From contig NZ_JASTWJ010000001.1 of NCBI RefSeq assembly GCF_030499515.1, positions 1,550,001 to 1,614,000 on the forward strand: 64,000 bases of DNA. Direction: 5' to 3'. A model generated the notes under the pieces. The model saw only the letters and a list, made by a program, of their open reading frames with translations, did no database searches and was not told where the DNA came from. Below, one piece after another: positions 43,980 through 53,080 of this stretch; position 1 is the stretch's first letter; each line of letters begins with the position of its first letter. The position numbers were made by a program, and so were the translations under genes. Source of the stretch: Streptomyces sp. DT2A-34 (GTDB taxonomy: Bacteria; Actinomycetota; Actinomycetes; Streptomycetales; Streptomycetaceae).

Positions 43980-45458
43980 GTGCAGCAGGGGGAATTAGTC
44001 GACCCGTTTCCGTCGGCGCGCGGGCGTCTTGCGAACGGGGCGATCAGCCCGACCGCGGCCGACTGGGAACAGCGGTACCGCCGTACCGTGATCATGAGCG
44101 ACACCGTGGCCACCGCCTTCGTGGTGGCGGCGATCGGCAACTTCTTCGGGGCCCGGGACGCGGCCGACTGGCACGAGAAGTGGGGAATCCTCGCATTCGG
44201 CACCGAGCTGCTGGTGCTGGGGGCGCTTGCGGTGAGCCGGTCGTGGGCTCCGGCCGTGCTCGGCCAGGGGGCCGAGGAATTCCGCCGGCTCGGACGCTCA
44301 CTGTTCGCGGCGACCGTCGTACTGGCGCTCGGCGGGATCGCCCTCACCTCGCGCAACATCAAGCTCTGGATCTTCGTCGCGATCCCCGCGATCGCGCTCG
44401 TCACCATGACCGCGCGGTATCTGCTCCGCCTCTGGCTGCACAAACAGCGGAAGGAAGGGCGGTGCCTGAGACCGGTGCTCGCTGCCGGGAGCCCGGCCAC
44501 CCTGCGCGACCTGATCACCCGAACCCGCAAGCTCCCGCACCTCGGCTGGCGGGTGGAGGCGGTGTGCACGACGGACGGTCGCGGACTCGACGGTGACCAA
44601 CTGGACGGAGTGCCGGTCGTCGGTCAACTGTCGGACGTCGCCAAGCACGTACGCCACGACGGCTACCGTGTCGTCGCGGTCACCCCGGACCCGCACTGGT
44701 CACCGGACCGGCTGCAGCGGCTGGCCTGGAACCTCGAAGGCAGCGACGCCGAGATGGTCGTGGCCCCCGTGCTGATGGAGGTGGCCGGCCCGCGGCTGCA
44801 TGTCGACGCGGTGCTCGGGATCCCGCTGCTGCGGGTCAGCATGCCGACCTTCACCGGAGGCCGCCGGGCGGTCAAAGGGGTCGTCGACCGAATAGGCGCA
44901 ACGATTCTGCTGATGCTGTTCGCGCCGCTGATGGTGTTCGTCGCGCTGCTCGTGCTGGTGGACAGCCGGGGTGGGGCGTTCTACCGCCAGCGCAGGGTGG
45001 GCAAGGACGGTCGCGAGTTCACCATTCTCAAGTTCCGCACCATGGTCGCCGGAGCCCACGGGGCACGTGCCGAGTTCGCCGGCCGCAACGAGGGTGCAGG
45101 GCTGCTGTTCAAGCTCCGCCGGGATCCACGGGTGACCCGGGTGGGAGCAGTACTGCGCCGGTACTCGATCGACGAGCTCCCGCAGCTTTTCAACGTGCTC
45201 ACCGGATCGATGTCACTCGTCGGTCCGCGGCCTCCGCTGCCGGAGGAGTCCGCCGCGTACGGCCCGGACATCCGGCGGCGGCTGCTGGTCAAGCCCGGTC
45301 TCACCGGCCTGTGGCAGATCAGCGGACGCAGCGACCTGCCGTGGGAGGAGGCGGTCCGCCTCGACCTGCGGTACGTGGAGGACTGGTCGCTCGCCCTGGA
45401 CGCGGTGATCTTGTGGAAGACGCTGCGTGCGGTGATCCACGGGCAGGGGGCCTATTGA
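43980..45458 (+). CDS. Exopolysaccharide polyprenyl-phosphate sugar-phosphate transferase
   Basis: This protein of about 492 residues starts at GTG 43980 behind CTGGGGGG. It has four N-terminal membrane helices (about 35-150), a CoA-binding/Rossmann-like middle (about 155-280), another helix (GATILLMLFAPLMVFVALLV) and a C-terminal bacterial sugar transferase domain: YRQRRVGKDGREFTILKFRT, then IDELPQLFNVLTGSMSLVGP and RPPLP. It attaches the first sugar phosphate to undecaprenyl phosphate at the inner face of the membrane and starts the repeat unit. It opens the 20-kb cluster to the right edge. Confidence 0.92.
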   Translation: MQQGELVDPFPSARGRLANGAISPTAADWEQRYRRTVIMSDTVATAFVVAAIGNFFGARDAADWHEKWGILAFGTELLVLGALAVSRSWAPAVLGQGAEEFRRLGRSLFAATVVLALGGIALTSRNIKLWIFVAIPAIALVTMTARYLLRLWLHKQRKEGRCLRPVLAAGSPATLRDLITRTRKLPHLGWRVEAVCTTDGRGLDGDQLDGVPVVGQLSDVAKHVRHDGYRVVAVTPDPHWSPDRLQRLAWNLEGSDAEMVVAPVLMEVAGPRLHVDAVLGIPLLRVSMPTFTGGRRAVKGVVDRIGATILLMLFAPLMVFVALLVLVDSRGGAFYRQRRVGKDGREFTILKFRTMVAGAHGARAEFAGRNEGAGLLFKLRRDPRVTRVGAVLRRYSIDELPQLFNVLTGSMSLVGPRPPLPEESAAYGPDIRRRLLVKPGLTGLWQISGRSDLPWEEAVRLDLRYVEDWSLALDAVILWKTLRAVIHGQGAY

Positions 45459-45490
45459 TGCGCGGGGGCCGCCGTCCGGCGGACGTGCGG

Positions 45491-45550
45491 ACCGCAGGCC
45501 ACAAGGGCCTGCTTGGGGGGACCGCGGGCCACAAGGGCCTGCCTGGGGGG
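45491..45550 (+). repeat. Two 30-bp tandem hairpin repeats before the dehydrogenase gene
   Basis: Two 30-bp units (45491-45520 and 45521-45550) differ at two positions and each holds the hairpin AGGCC-ACAAG-GGCCT or GGGCC-ACAAG-GGCCT. They fill the 103-bp gap between the sugar transferase and the dehydrogenase gene, ending 11 bp before the ATG and including its GGGGGGAGAG ribosome site. Confidence 0.8.
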
Positions 45551-45561
45551 AGAGACGCGTC

Positions 45562-46878
<1,317 letters not shown>

Positions 46879-46882
46879 CGCA

Positions 46883-48133
46883 ATGAGCGATGACGGGGCG
46901 GGTCGGCGCGCGCTGATCCTGGTGGAGAACCTGTCGGTGCCGTTCGACCGGCGGGTGTGGCAGGAGTGCACGACGCTGCGCGACGCGGGCTGGGAGGTGC
47001 ACGTCATCTGTCCCCGGGGGGAGAAGCGGGACACGGAGCCGGAGGCGGAGATCGACGGGGTGCGGATCCACCGCTACCCGTTGCGCGCGGCGACCGGAGG
47101 ACCGGCCGGCTACCTGCGGGAGTACGGATCGGCGTTGTGGCATACGGCCCGGCTGGCCCGCAAGGTCGGCCCGGTCGACGTGGTCCACGCCTGCAACCCG
47201 CCCGACCTGCTGTTCCTGCCGGCACTGTGGCTGAAGCGGCGCGGCGCGCGGTTCGTCTTCGACCAGCACGACCTGGTACCCGAGCTGTACCTCTCCCGGT
47301 TCGACCGCGGCGAAGACCTGCTCTACCGCGCCGTGTGCGCGCTGGAACGGCTGACCTACCGGGCGGCGGACGTCGTGCTCGCCACGAACGAGAGCTACCG
47401 GGACGTCGCGGTGCGCCGCGGCGGCCGGCGGCCGGAGGACGTCTTCGTGGTGCGTAGCGCGCCCGCGATCGAGCGGTTCCAACCGGTACCGCCCGAGCCG
47501 GAGTTGAAGCGCGGCAAGCCTCATCTGCTGTGCTACCTCGGCGTCATGGGCCCTCAGGACGGCGTCGACTACGCCCTGCGGGCCCTCGCGAAGCTGCGCG
47601 ACGAGTTCGGGCGGACCGACTGGCATGCGGTGTTCGTCGGCTCCGGCGACGCCTTCGACGCGATGGTGGAGCTGTCCCGGCGGCTCGGGCTGTCCGAGCA
47701 GGTGCAGTTCACTGGGCGCGTTCCGGACGCCGATTTGGTGCGCCACCTGTCCACCGCGGACGTGTGCCTCTCCCCCGACCCGCGCAATCCGCTCAACGAC
47801 GTGTCGACCATGAACAAGGTCCTGGAGTACATGGCGATGGGCCGGCCGATCGTCTCGTTCGACCTGAAGGAGGCGCGCGTCTCCGCCGGTGACGCCGCCG
47901 TCTACGCGCCCGCCAACGACGAGGCCCAATTCGCCGAGCTCATCGCGGTGTTGATGGACGATCCGGAGAGGCGGGCCCGGATGGGCAAGATCGGCCAGGA
48001 GCGGATCAGCGGACAGCTTTCCTGGCGGAACTCGCAGGCGTCGCTGCTCGCCGCCTATGCCGCCGCGTGCCGTGACCACACCTCGGTGTCGTCGGGCGGC
48101 CCGGTCCGTACAGGGAAGAGGCCGCGTCGTTGA
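46883..48133 (+). CDS. GT4-family glycosyltransferase
   Basis: This 416-residue GT-B glycosyltransferase has the N-terminal ALILVENLSVPFDRRVWQEC, VVHACNPPDLLFLPAL and VFDQHDLVPELY, and the C-terminal nucleotide-sugar site YLGVMGPQDGVDYALRALAK and PLNDVSTMNKVLEYMAMGRP (E-x7-E region). It adds a sugar to the lipid-linked precursor on the cytoplasmic side. It starts 4 bp after the dehydrogenase stop, and its own stop overlaps the TTG of the next gene (TTGA). Confidence 0.9.
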   Translation: MSDDGAGRRALILVENLSVPFDRRVWQECTTLRDAGWEVHVICPRGEKRDTEPEAEIDGVRIHRYPLRAATGGPAGYLREYGSALWHTARLARKVGPVDVVHACNPPDLLFLPALWLKRRGARFVFDQHDLVPELYLSRFDRGEDLLYRAVCALERLTYRAADVVLATNESYRDVAVRRGGRRPEDVFVVRSAPAIERFQPVPPEPELKRGKPHLLCYLGVMGPQDGVDYALRALAKLRDEFGRTDWHAVFVGSGDAFDAMVELSRRLGLSEQVQFTGRVPDADLVRHLSTADVCLSPDPRNPLNDVSTMNKVLEYMAMGRPIVSFDLKEARVSAGDAAVYAPANDEAQFAELIAVLMDDPERRARMGKIGQERISGQLSWRNSQASLLAAYAAACRDHTSVSSGGPVRTGKRPRR

Positions 48134-49497
48134 GCGATGACACGATCCGTCTGGTCACCATCGGGCGGATACTCCGTCGGCGGTGGCGGCTGCTCGCCGC
48201 CCTCGCCGTGGTGGGCGCACTCGTCGGCTACGGCGCCTCGGTGGTGTTCCCGCCGCGTTACACGGCCTCGGCATCGGTACTGCTGCCGGGGCAGTGGGAA
48301 GAGCGCGAGCTGCTGACGCAGGCGGAGATCGCGACCAGTTCGACGGTGGTCGACCGCGTGGCCGCCAAGCTCGGCTGGACGGACGTCAGTGGCGCCGAGC
48401 TGCGGGAGCGAGTGACCGCCAAGGCCGCCGACGGGAACATCATCACGATCTCGGGTACGGCCGACACCCCGGAGCGCGCGCAGCGGCTCTCCGACCAAGC
48501 GGCCCAGCAGTTCGTCGACTTCGCCGCGCGGATCGCGGGCGGCAGCACCGGCTCCGAAGCGGCCACGGGGCCCGAGGCGCTGCGGAAGAAGGTCGAGGAG
48601 ACCGACCGCCGCATCACCGACCTGGCCAATGCGGCCGATCCGGGGCGGACCGTGGAGAGCGTGCAGGCCCGCACCGCGCTCGAGAAGCTGCGCACCTCGC
48701 TGGAGGAGGCCATGACGAAGCTGGACGAGGCCGACCCGGCGACCGACAAGGCCGGCATGGTCGTCATGGGGCCGGCCGCCCGGCCGACGGGCGAGGCGCC
48801 GCCGACGAGGATGCAGCTCATCGTCGCCGGGGCGCTGCTGTTCTTCCTGCTCGCGGTCATCGGCCACCTCGTCGCCGCACGGATGAATCGCCGGCTGCGC
48901 ACCGAACCGGAGATCGCCGCGGCGCTGGGCTCGGCGCTGCTCGGCACTGTCGACGTGCCTGACGACCGGCGCGCGCACCGGCCGGAGGGCGGGAGCCCAC
49001 GGGCCCTGATCCGCCGACTCCTCGGCGTCGACACCCGGTGGGACATACCGACCCCGCAGAGGTCCGGCGACGAGGCCGGCAGGCGGATCCGCTATGGGCG
49101 GGTGTGCGCGCGCATCCGGGGCCTGGTGCCGGCCCCCGGGCGGCTGCTGGTTGTCGTACCGGACGGTGACGAGATCGCTCGCCAAGCCGCCGGGCAGCTC
49201 GTCGCCGAGGCCGAGAGCGATCCGCTGCTGCGGGTGGTGGAGGTTTCGGTGGACCGGCCGACAGTGCCGGACCGCGACTCCGAGTCCGGTGCCCTGGTCG
49301 TCCTCAGCGCGGGCAGCTGGACCGCGGAGGAGCTCGCCGGCATCGCCGAGGCGTGTGCGGACGGCAGGCACGAGGTCGTCGGCGTCGTCGTCGCCGGCAC
49401 GGTCCGGGCCCGTCCGACGCGGTCTGCCGGCCCTTCACCGGACGACGTCACTCCGGCGCTCGCGGTGCGCGGCCCCGCGACGGGAGGTTCAGCGTGA
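48130..49497 (+). CDS. Wzz/Wzc-like polysaccharide chain-length protein
   Basis: This 455-residue protein starts at TTG 48130. Two membrane helices (about 20-40 ALAVVGALVGYGASVVF and 240-260 LIVAGALLFFLLAVIGHLVA) flank an outside coiled-coil region. After the second helix comes a cytoplasmic part with GRLLVVVPDGDEIARQAAGQ, which has the layout of a bacterial tyrosine kinase P-loop but without the Gly-Lys-Ser/Thr. It probably sets glycan length as in Wzz/CapA and may be a non-kinase partner of the next gene. Confidence 0.8.
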   Translation: MSDDTIRLVTIGRILRRRWRLLAALAVVGALVGYGASVVFPPRYTASASVLLPGQWEERELLTQAEIATSSTVVDRVAAKLGWTDVSGAELRERVTAKAADGNIITISGTADTPERAQRLSDQAAQQFVDFAARIAGGSTGSEAATGPEALRKKVEETDRRITDLANAADPGRTVESVQARTALEKLRTSLEEAMTKLDEADPATDKAGMVVMGPAARPTGEAPPTRMQLIVAGALLFFLLAVIGHLVAARMNRRLRTEPEIAAALGSALLGTVDVPDDRRAHRPEGGSPRALIRRLLGVDTRWDIPTPQRSGDEAGRRIRYGRVCARIRGLVPAPGRLLVVVPDGDEIARQAAGQLVAEAESDPLLRVVEVSVDRPTVPDRDSESGALVVLSAGSWTAEELAGIAEACADGRHEVVGVVVAGTVRARPTRSAGPSPDDVTPALAVRGPATGGSA

Positions 49498-51029
49498 CGA
49501 CGAGCACGACTTCGGAGCCGTCGGCCGCCGCCGCTCCGCTCCTCGACCTGCAGGCGCTGGTGGTGGCGGTGCGCAGGCGCCGCCGCCTCTGGTGCGCCAT
49601 GGCGCTCCTTGGACTGCTGGCCGGCGCGGCGGTGGCGGTCCTGATGCCGCCGCCGCCGAGCGCGGTGACCAAGGTGCTGGTCGCGCACAAGGAGGACCAG
49701 CCGAACGACACCGGAACGCTGATCCGTACCGATGTCGAGCTGCTGCAGACCACGCGGATCGCCGACAAGGCCCTGCATGCCCTCAAATCCCCGGAAAACC
49801 CTGAAGACTTCATGCGGGACTACCGGGGCACCGGCCTGACCAACAACCTGCTGCAGATCGATGTGACCGGTGACAGCGACGCGGAAGCGGTGGCCCGGGC
49901 CAAGGCGCTGGCCGACGCGTTCGTCACGGACCATGTGAGGCGGATGGGGGACGCCGCGCAGGCCGAGGCCAAGGCCCTGCTCGACCAGCGTGACCGCATG
50001 CGGGACGAGCTCGCCCAGGTCAACAAGGAGATCGGAGACCGATCGCCGGAGAGCGACCCGGAAGCGTCGGCGAGCATCGAGTCGCTCTTCGCCCGCCGGG
50101 CCGAACTCAACTCGCGGATCGCCGATTTCGACCAGCGCGCCGCGGAGGCGCGCACTGGCACGCCCAAGGTCATCGCCGGCACGCAGATCGTGGACGCCCC
50201 GCGCGCGGTGCGGCACTCCCTGCCCAAGGCGGCCGCCACCAACTCCGCGATCGGGCTCGTCCTCGGGCTCGTCCTCGGACTCGCGCTGGCCGCGGTCGGC
50301 ACGGTGGTGGCGGACCGCCCCGTGCTGCGCCGGGATATCGCGGCGAACCTGGGCGCCTCGGTCATCGCGGAGCTGCGCCGCGCGTCCTTGCGGTCGGGCA
50401 GGCTGTGGCAGCGCCGGAGGACCCGGGCGGCACGCGAACGGCTCACCGCCACCCTGGCCCGCACCGTACGCGGCTCCGCGGAACCGGTGTCGCTGCTGGA
50501 ACTGGGCTGTGCGCGCGGCACGAGCGTGATCGCCCTGGACCTCGCCCGGGCACTGGCGGCGGACGGGCCCGTGGTCATCGTCGACGGTCTGCCCGGCGCG
50601 CGGCTCGCAGGCCGCCGCCCGAAGCCGGGAGACCCGACCGTGGTCAGCGGCGAGCGTGCCGCGGTCGCGCCGCATCAGGAGCGTCGGCTCGGCGTCGGCT
50701 CGGTCGCGCCCGGCACCGCGTGGACCGACCTCCAGTACCTCGGCGCCGAGACCGTGCTCGTCGTGCGTGCCGGGCACGGCAGCGCCGCATGGCTGCACAC
50801 AGTGGCGCGGCAGCTCGCGGACCAGCGCATACCGGTGATCGGTGTGGTGCTGATCGACCCCGATCCGCGTGACCGGACCGACGGCACGCTGTGGGACGGG
50901 CTGCACACCGCGCTGCGCGGCCGGAGCGAGCGGACGGCCCGGCAGAGCAACGGGACGGCCCCGCGACGCACGGAACGCCAGCCGATGTGGGCCGCACGGG
51001 GCCCGGACAACGACCAGGAGGCGCGGTAG
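49494..51029 (+). CDS. Second Wzz/Wzc-like protein with degenerate kinase domain
   Basis: This 511-residue protein starts at GTG 49494 (GGGAGG upstream), overlapping the previous stop. Membrane helices lie at about 35-55 (WCAMALLGLLAGAAVAVLMP) and 255-275 (SAIGLVLGLVLGLALAAVGT), with a coiled coil between. The C-terminal domain has SLLELGCARGTSVIALDLAR, ALAADGPVVIVDGLPGARLA and AETVLVVRAGHG, which follow Walker A, A' and B of CpsD/Wzc kinases, but Walker A lacks its Lys. It ends without a tyrosine cluster. It is a likely pseudokinase chain-length regulator. Confidence 0.8.
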   Translation: MTTSTTSEPSAAAAPLLDLQALVVAVRRRRRLWCAMALLGLLAGAAVAVLMPPPPSAVTKVLVAHKEDQPNDTGTLIRTDVELLQTTRIADKALHALKSPENPEDFMRDYRGTGLTNNLLQIDVTGDSDAEAVARAKALADAFVTDHVRRMGDAAQAEAKALLDQRDRMRDELAQVNKEIGDRSPESDPEASASIESLFARRAELNSRIADFDQRAAEARTGTPKVIAGTQIVDAPRAVRHSLPKAAATNSAIGLVLGLVLGLALAAVGTVVADRPVLRRDIAANLGASVIAELRRASLRSGRLWQRRRTRAARERLTATLARTVRGSAEPVSLLELGCARGTSVIALDLARALAADGPVVIVDGLPGARLAGRRPKPGDPTVVSGERAAVAPHQERRLGVGSVAPGTAWTDLQYLGAETVLVVRAGHGSAAWLHTVARQLADQRIPVIGVVLIDPDPRDRTDGTLWDGLHTALRGRSERTARQSNGTAPRRTERQPMWAARGPDNDQEAR

Positions 51030-51032
51030 GAC

Positions 51033-52970
51033 ATGTGTGGCATCGCAGGTACTTACCGATGGCCGGACGGGAAGCTGGTGACCGACCGGCTCACCGAAAC
51101 CCTCGCCCACCGCGGTCCGGACGGGGCGGGCCGGTACGGCCACTTGGTCGGTGATGGCGAAGTGCACCTCGGGCACCGCCGACTCGCCGTCATCGACCTG
51201 TCCGAGACCGGCGCCCAGCCGATGGTCTCGGACGGCCTCGCCCTGACGTACAACGGCGAGCTGTACAACGCGCCCGAGCTGCGTGCCGAACTGGCAGCCG
51301 CCGGGGTGCGCTTCCGCGGTACCTCCGACACCGAGGTGCTCCTCGAGGCCTGGCGGCGCTGGGGCACGGACTGCCTGCCCCGGCTGCGCGGCATGTTCGC
51401 GTTCGGGATCTTCGACGAGCGCACCGGTGAACTGGTGCTGGCCCGGGACCAGTTGGGCATCAAGCCGCTGTTCCTGCTCCGGCGCGGCGAGGGGCTGGTG
51501 TTCGCCTCCGAGCTCAAGGCGCTCGCCGCCGCGACCGGCGGGTCGCTGGAGGTGGACCATGCGGCACTGGTGGCCTCGCTCCTCTATTACTGGGTGCCGG
51601 ACTCACGGTGCGCGTTCCGAGAGGCGGAGAAGCTGCCGCCGGGGAGCTGGCTGCGGTGCCGGCCCGACGGCCGGGTGGAGCGCGGCCGGTTCTGGAACCT
51701 GAAGGACGTCGCCGCCGAGGGCCGGGAGCGGGCCCGCAGCGGCGAGCGGCCGGACCTTGCTGCCATCGTCGAGGAGTCGACTCGGCGGCACCTCCTCTCC
51801 GACGTGCCCGTGGCGACCTTCCTCTCCGGCGGCCTCGACTCCAGCTACCTGACCGCGCTGGCGGCCCGCCACCAACCCGGGATCTCCGCCTACACGATCG
51901 GGTTCCGCGCCGAGGACGCCAAGTTCGAGGCGATGCCGGACGACCTGCGCCATGCCCGGCAGGTGGCCCAGCGCTTCGGCGTCGACCTGCACGAGATCGA
52001 GATCGCCCCGAACGTGCTCGACCTGCTGCCGCAGATGACGTACCACCTGGACGAGCCGATCGGCGACCCCGCCGCGATCAACACCTTTCTGATCTGCTCG
52101 GCCGCCCGGGAGGCCGGCGTCAAGGTGATGCTCTCGGGGATGGGCGCCGACGAGCTGTTCGCCGGGTACCGCAAGCACCTGGCCAACCTGCTGGCGCTGC
52201 GCTACCAGCGCGTCCCGCGCCCCCTGCGGCGCGGTCTGTCCAGGGCCGTGGACCGCCTGCCGGTCGCCACGTCCCGTCGCGGCTACCGGTCGGTGCGCTT
52301 CGCGAAGCGGTTCCTCTCCTTCGCCGATCTGCCGGAGGAGACCGCGTTCCGGCGCAGCTACACCATGTACGACCAGGCCGAGCTGCTCGCCCTGCTCGAT
52401 CCGGACCTGGCCGGGACGGTCGACGACGTGCTGACCGAACACGCGGACGTCTACCAGGACAACGACCTCGACGACTTCGTCAACCGCATGTGCCTGACCG
52501 ACGCCCGGATGTTCCTGCCGGGCCTGAACCTCACGTACACGGACCGGTCGAGCATGGCCGCGTCGACCGAGGTGCGGGTGCCGTACGTGGACGTCGAGGT
52601 GGTCAAGGCGGCGTTCGCCGTGCCCGGTGATCGCAAGATCGTCGGACGGCAGGGCAAGGCAGTCCTCAAGGAGGCGGCCACCTCGGTCCTGCCCCGGGAG
52701 ATCGTGTACCGGCCCAAGGGCCTGTTCAGCGCCCCGCTGCGCGCCTGGATGAGCCGGGACCTGGCACCCCTGGTGCGCGAGGTGGTCAACGACGGCTTGC
52801 TCGTCCGCTCCGGGATCCTGCGCCGCGACGCGCTGGCGCGGATGGTCGCCGAGGACGCCGCTGGGCAGCGGGACTTCTCCAAGCATCTGTGGCATGTGCT
52901 GACCCTCGAGTACTGGTATCGCGACGCGACCTCTGGGTCCGGCCAGAGCACTCGGTCAGGGCCCTTCTGA
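51033..52970 (+). CDS. Asparagine synthase-like amidotransferase
   Basis: This 645-residue protein has an N-terminal glutaminase (about 1-200) with the nucleophile Cys2 in MCGIAGTYRWPDG, LAHRGPDGAGRYGHL and YNGELYNAPELRAEL, and a synthetase domain (about 230-610) with the ATP pyrophosphatase motif FLSGGLDSSYL. In EPS clusters such AsnB-like enzymes are thought to amidate a uronic acid or related sugar. Together with the oxidoreductase and heparinase genes after it, this trio is well known from exosortase-type polysaccharide loci. The stop codon lies inside a 25-bp inverted repeat. Confidence 0.9.
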   Translation: MCGIAGTYRWPDGKLVTDRLTETLAHRGPDGAGRYGHLVGDGEVHLGHRRLAVIDLSETGAQPMVSDGLALTYNGELYNAPELRAELAAAGVRFRGTSDTEVLLEAWRRWGTDCLPRLRGMFAFGIFDERTGELVLARDQLGIKPLFLLRRGEGLVFASELKALAAATGGSLEVDHAALVASLLYYWVPDSRCAFREAEKLPPGSWLRCRPDGRVERGRFWNLKDVAAEGRERARSGERPDLAAIVEESTRRHLLSDVPVATFLSGGLDSSYLTALAARHQPGISAYTIGFRAEDAKFEAMPDDLRHARQVAQRFGVDLHEIEIAPNVLDLLPQMTYHLDEPIGDPAAINTFLICSAAREAGVKVMLSGMGADELFAGYRKHLANLLALRYQRVPRPLRRGLSRAVDRLPVATSRRGYRSVRFAKRFLSFADLPEETAFRRSYTMYDQAELLALLDPDLAGTVDDVLTEHADVYQDNDLDDFVNRMCLTDARMFLPGLNLTYTDRSSMAASTEVRVPYVDVEVVKAAFAVPGDRKIVGRQGKAVLKEAATSVLPREIVYRPKGLFSAPLRAWMSRDLAPLVREVVNDGLLVRSGILRRDALARMVAEDAAGQRDFSKHLWHVLTLEYWYRDATSGSGQSTRSGPF

Positions 52971-53053
52971 TGGATATCCGCGGGAGAAGGAGCGGCGTTC
53001 GGTGCGTGCGTGCCGGGCGTCGCGACGCCGCGGAGATCCATCAGAAGGGCCCT
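52958..53053. repeat. 25-bp inverted repeat spanning the amidotransferase stop
   Basis: Arms at 52958-52982 and 53029-53053 are complementary at 24 of 25 bases (the first arm starts AGGGCCCTTCTGATGGAT), with 46 bp between. The first arm covers the last codons and TGA of the amidotransferase gene. It could be a transcription attenuator or a MITE-like element of 96 bp; no target duplication is obvious. Confidence 0.85.
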
Positions 53054-53080
53054 AGCGGCTTAGGAATCAGAGGAGTTCGG

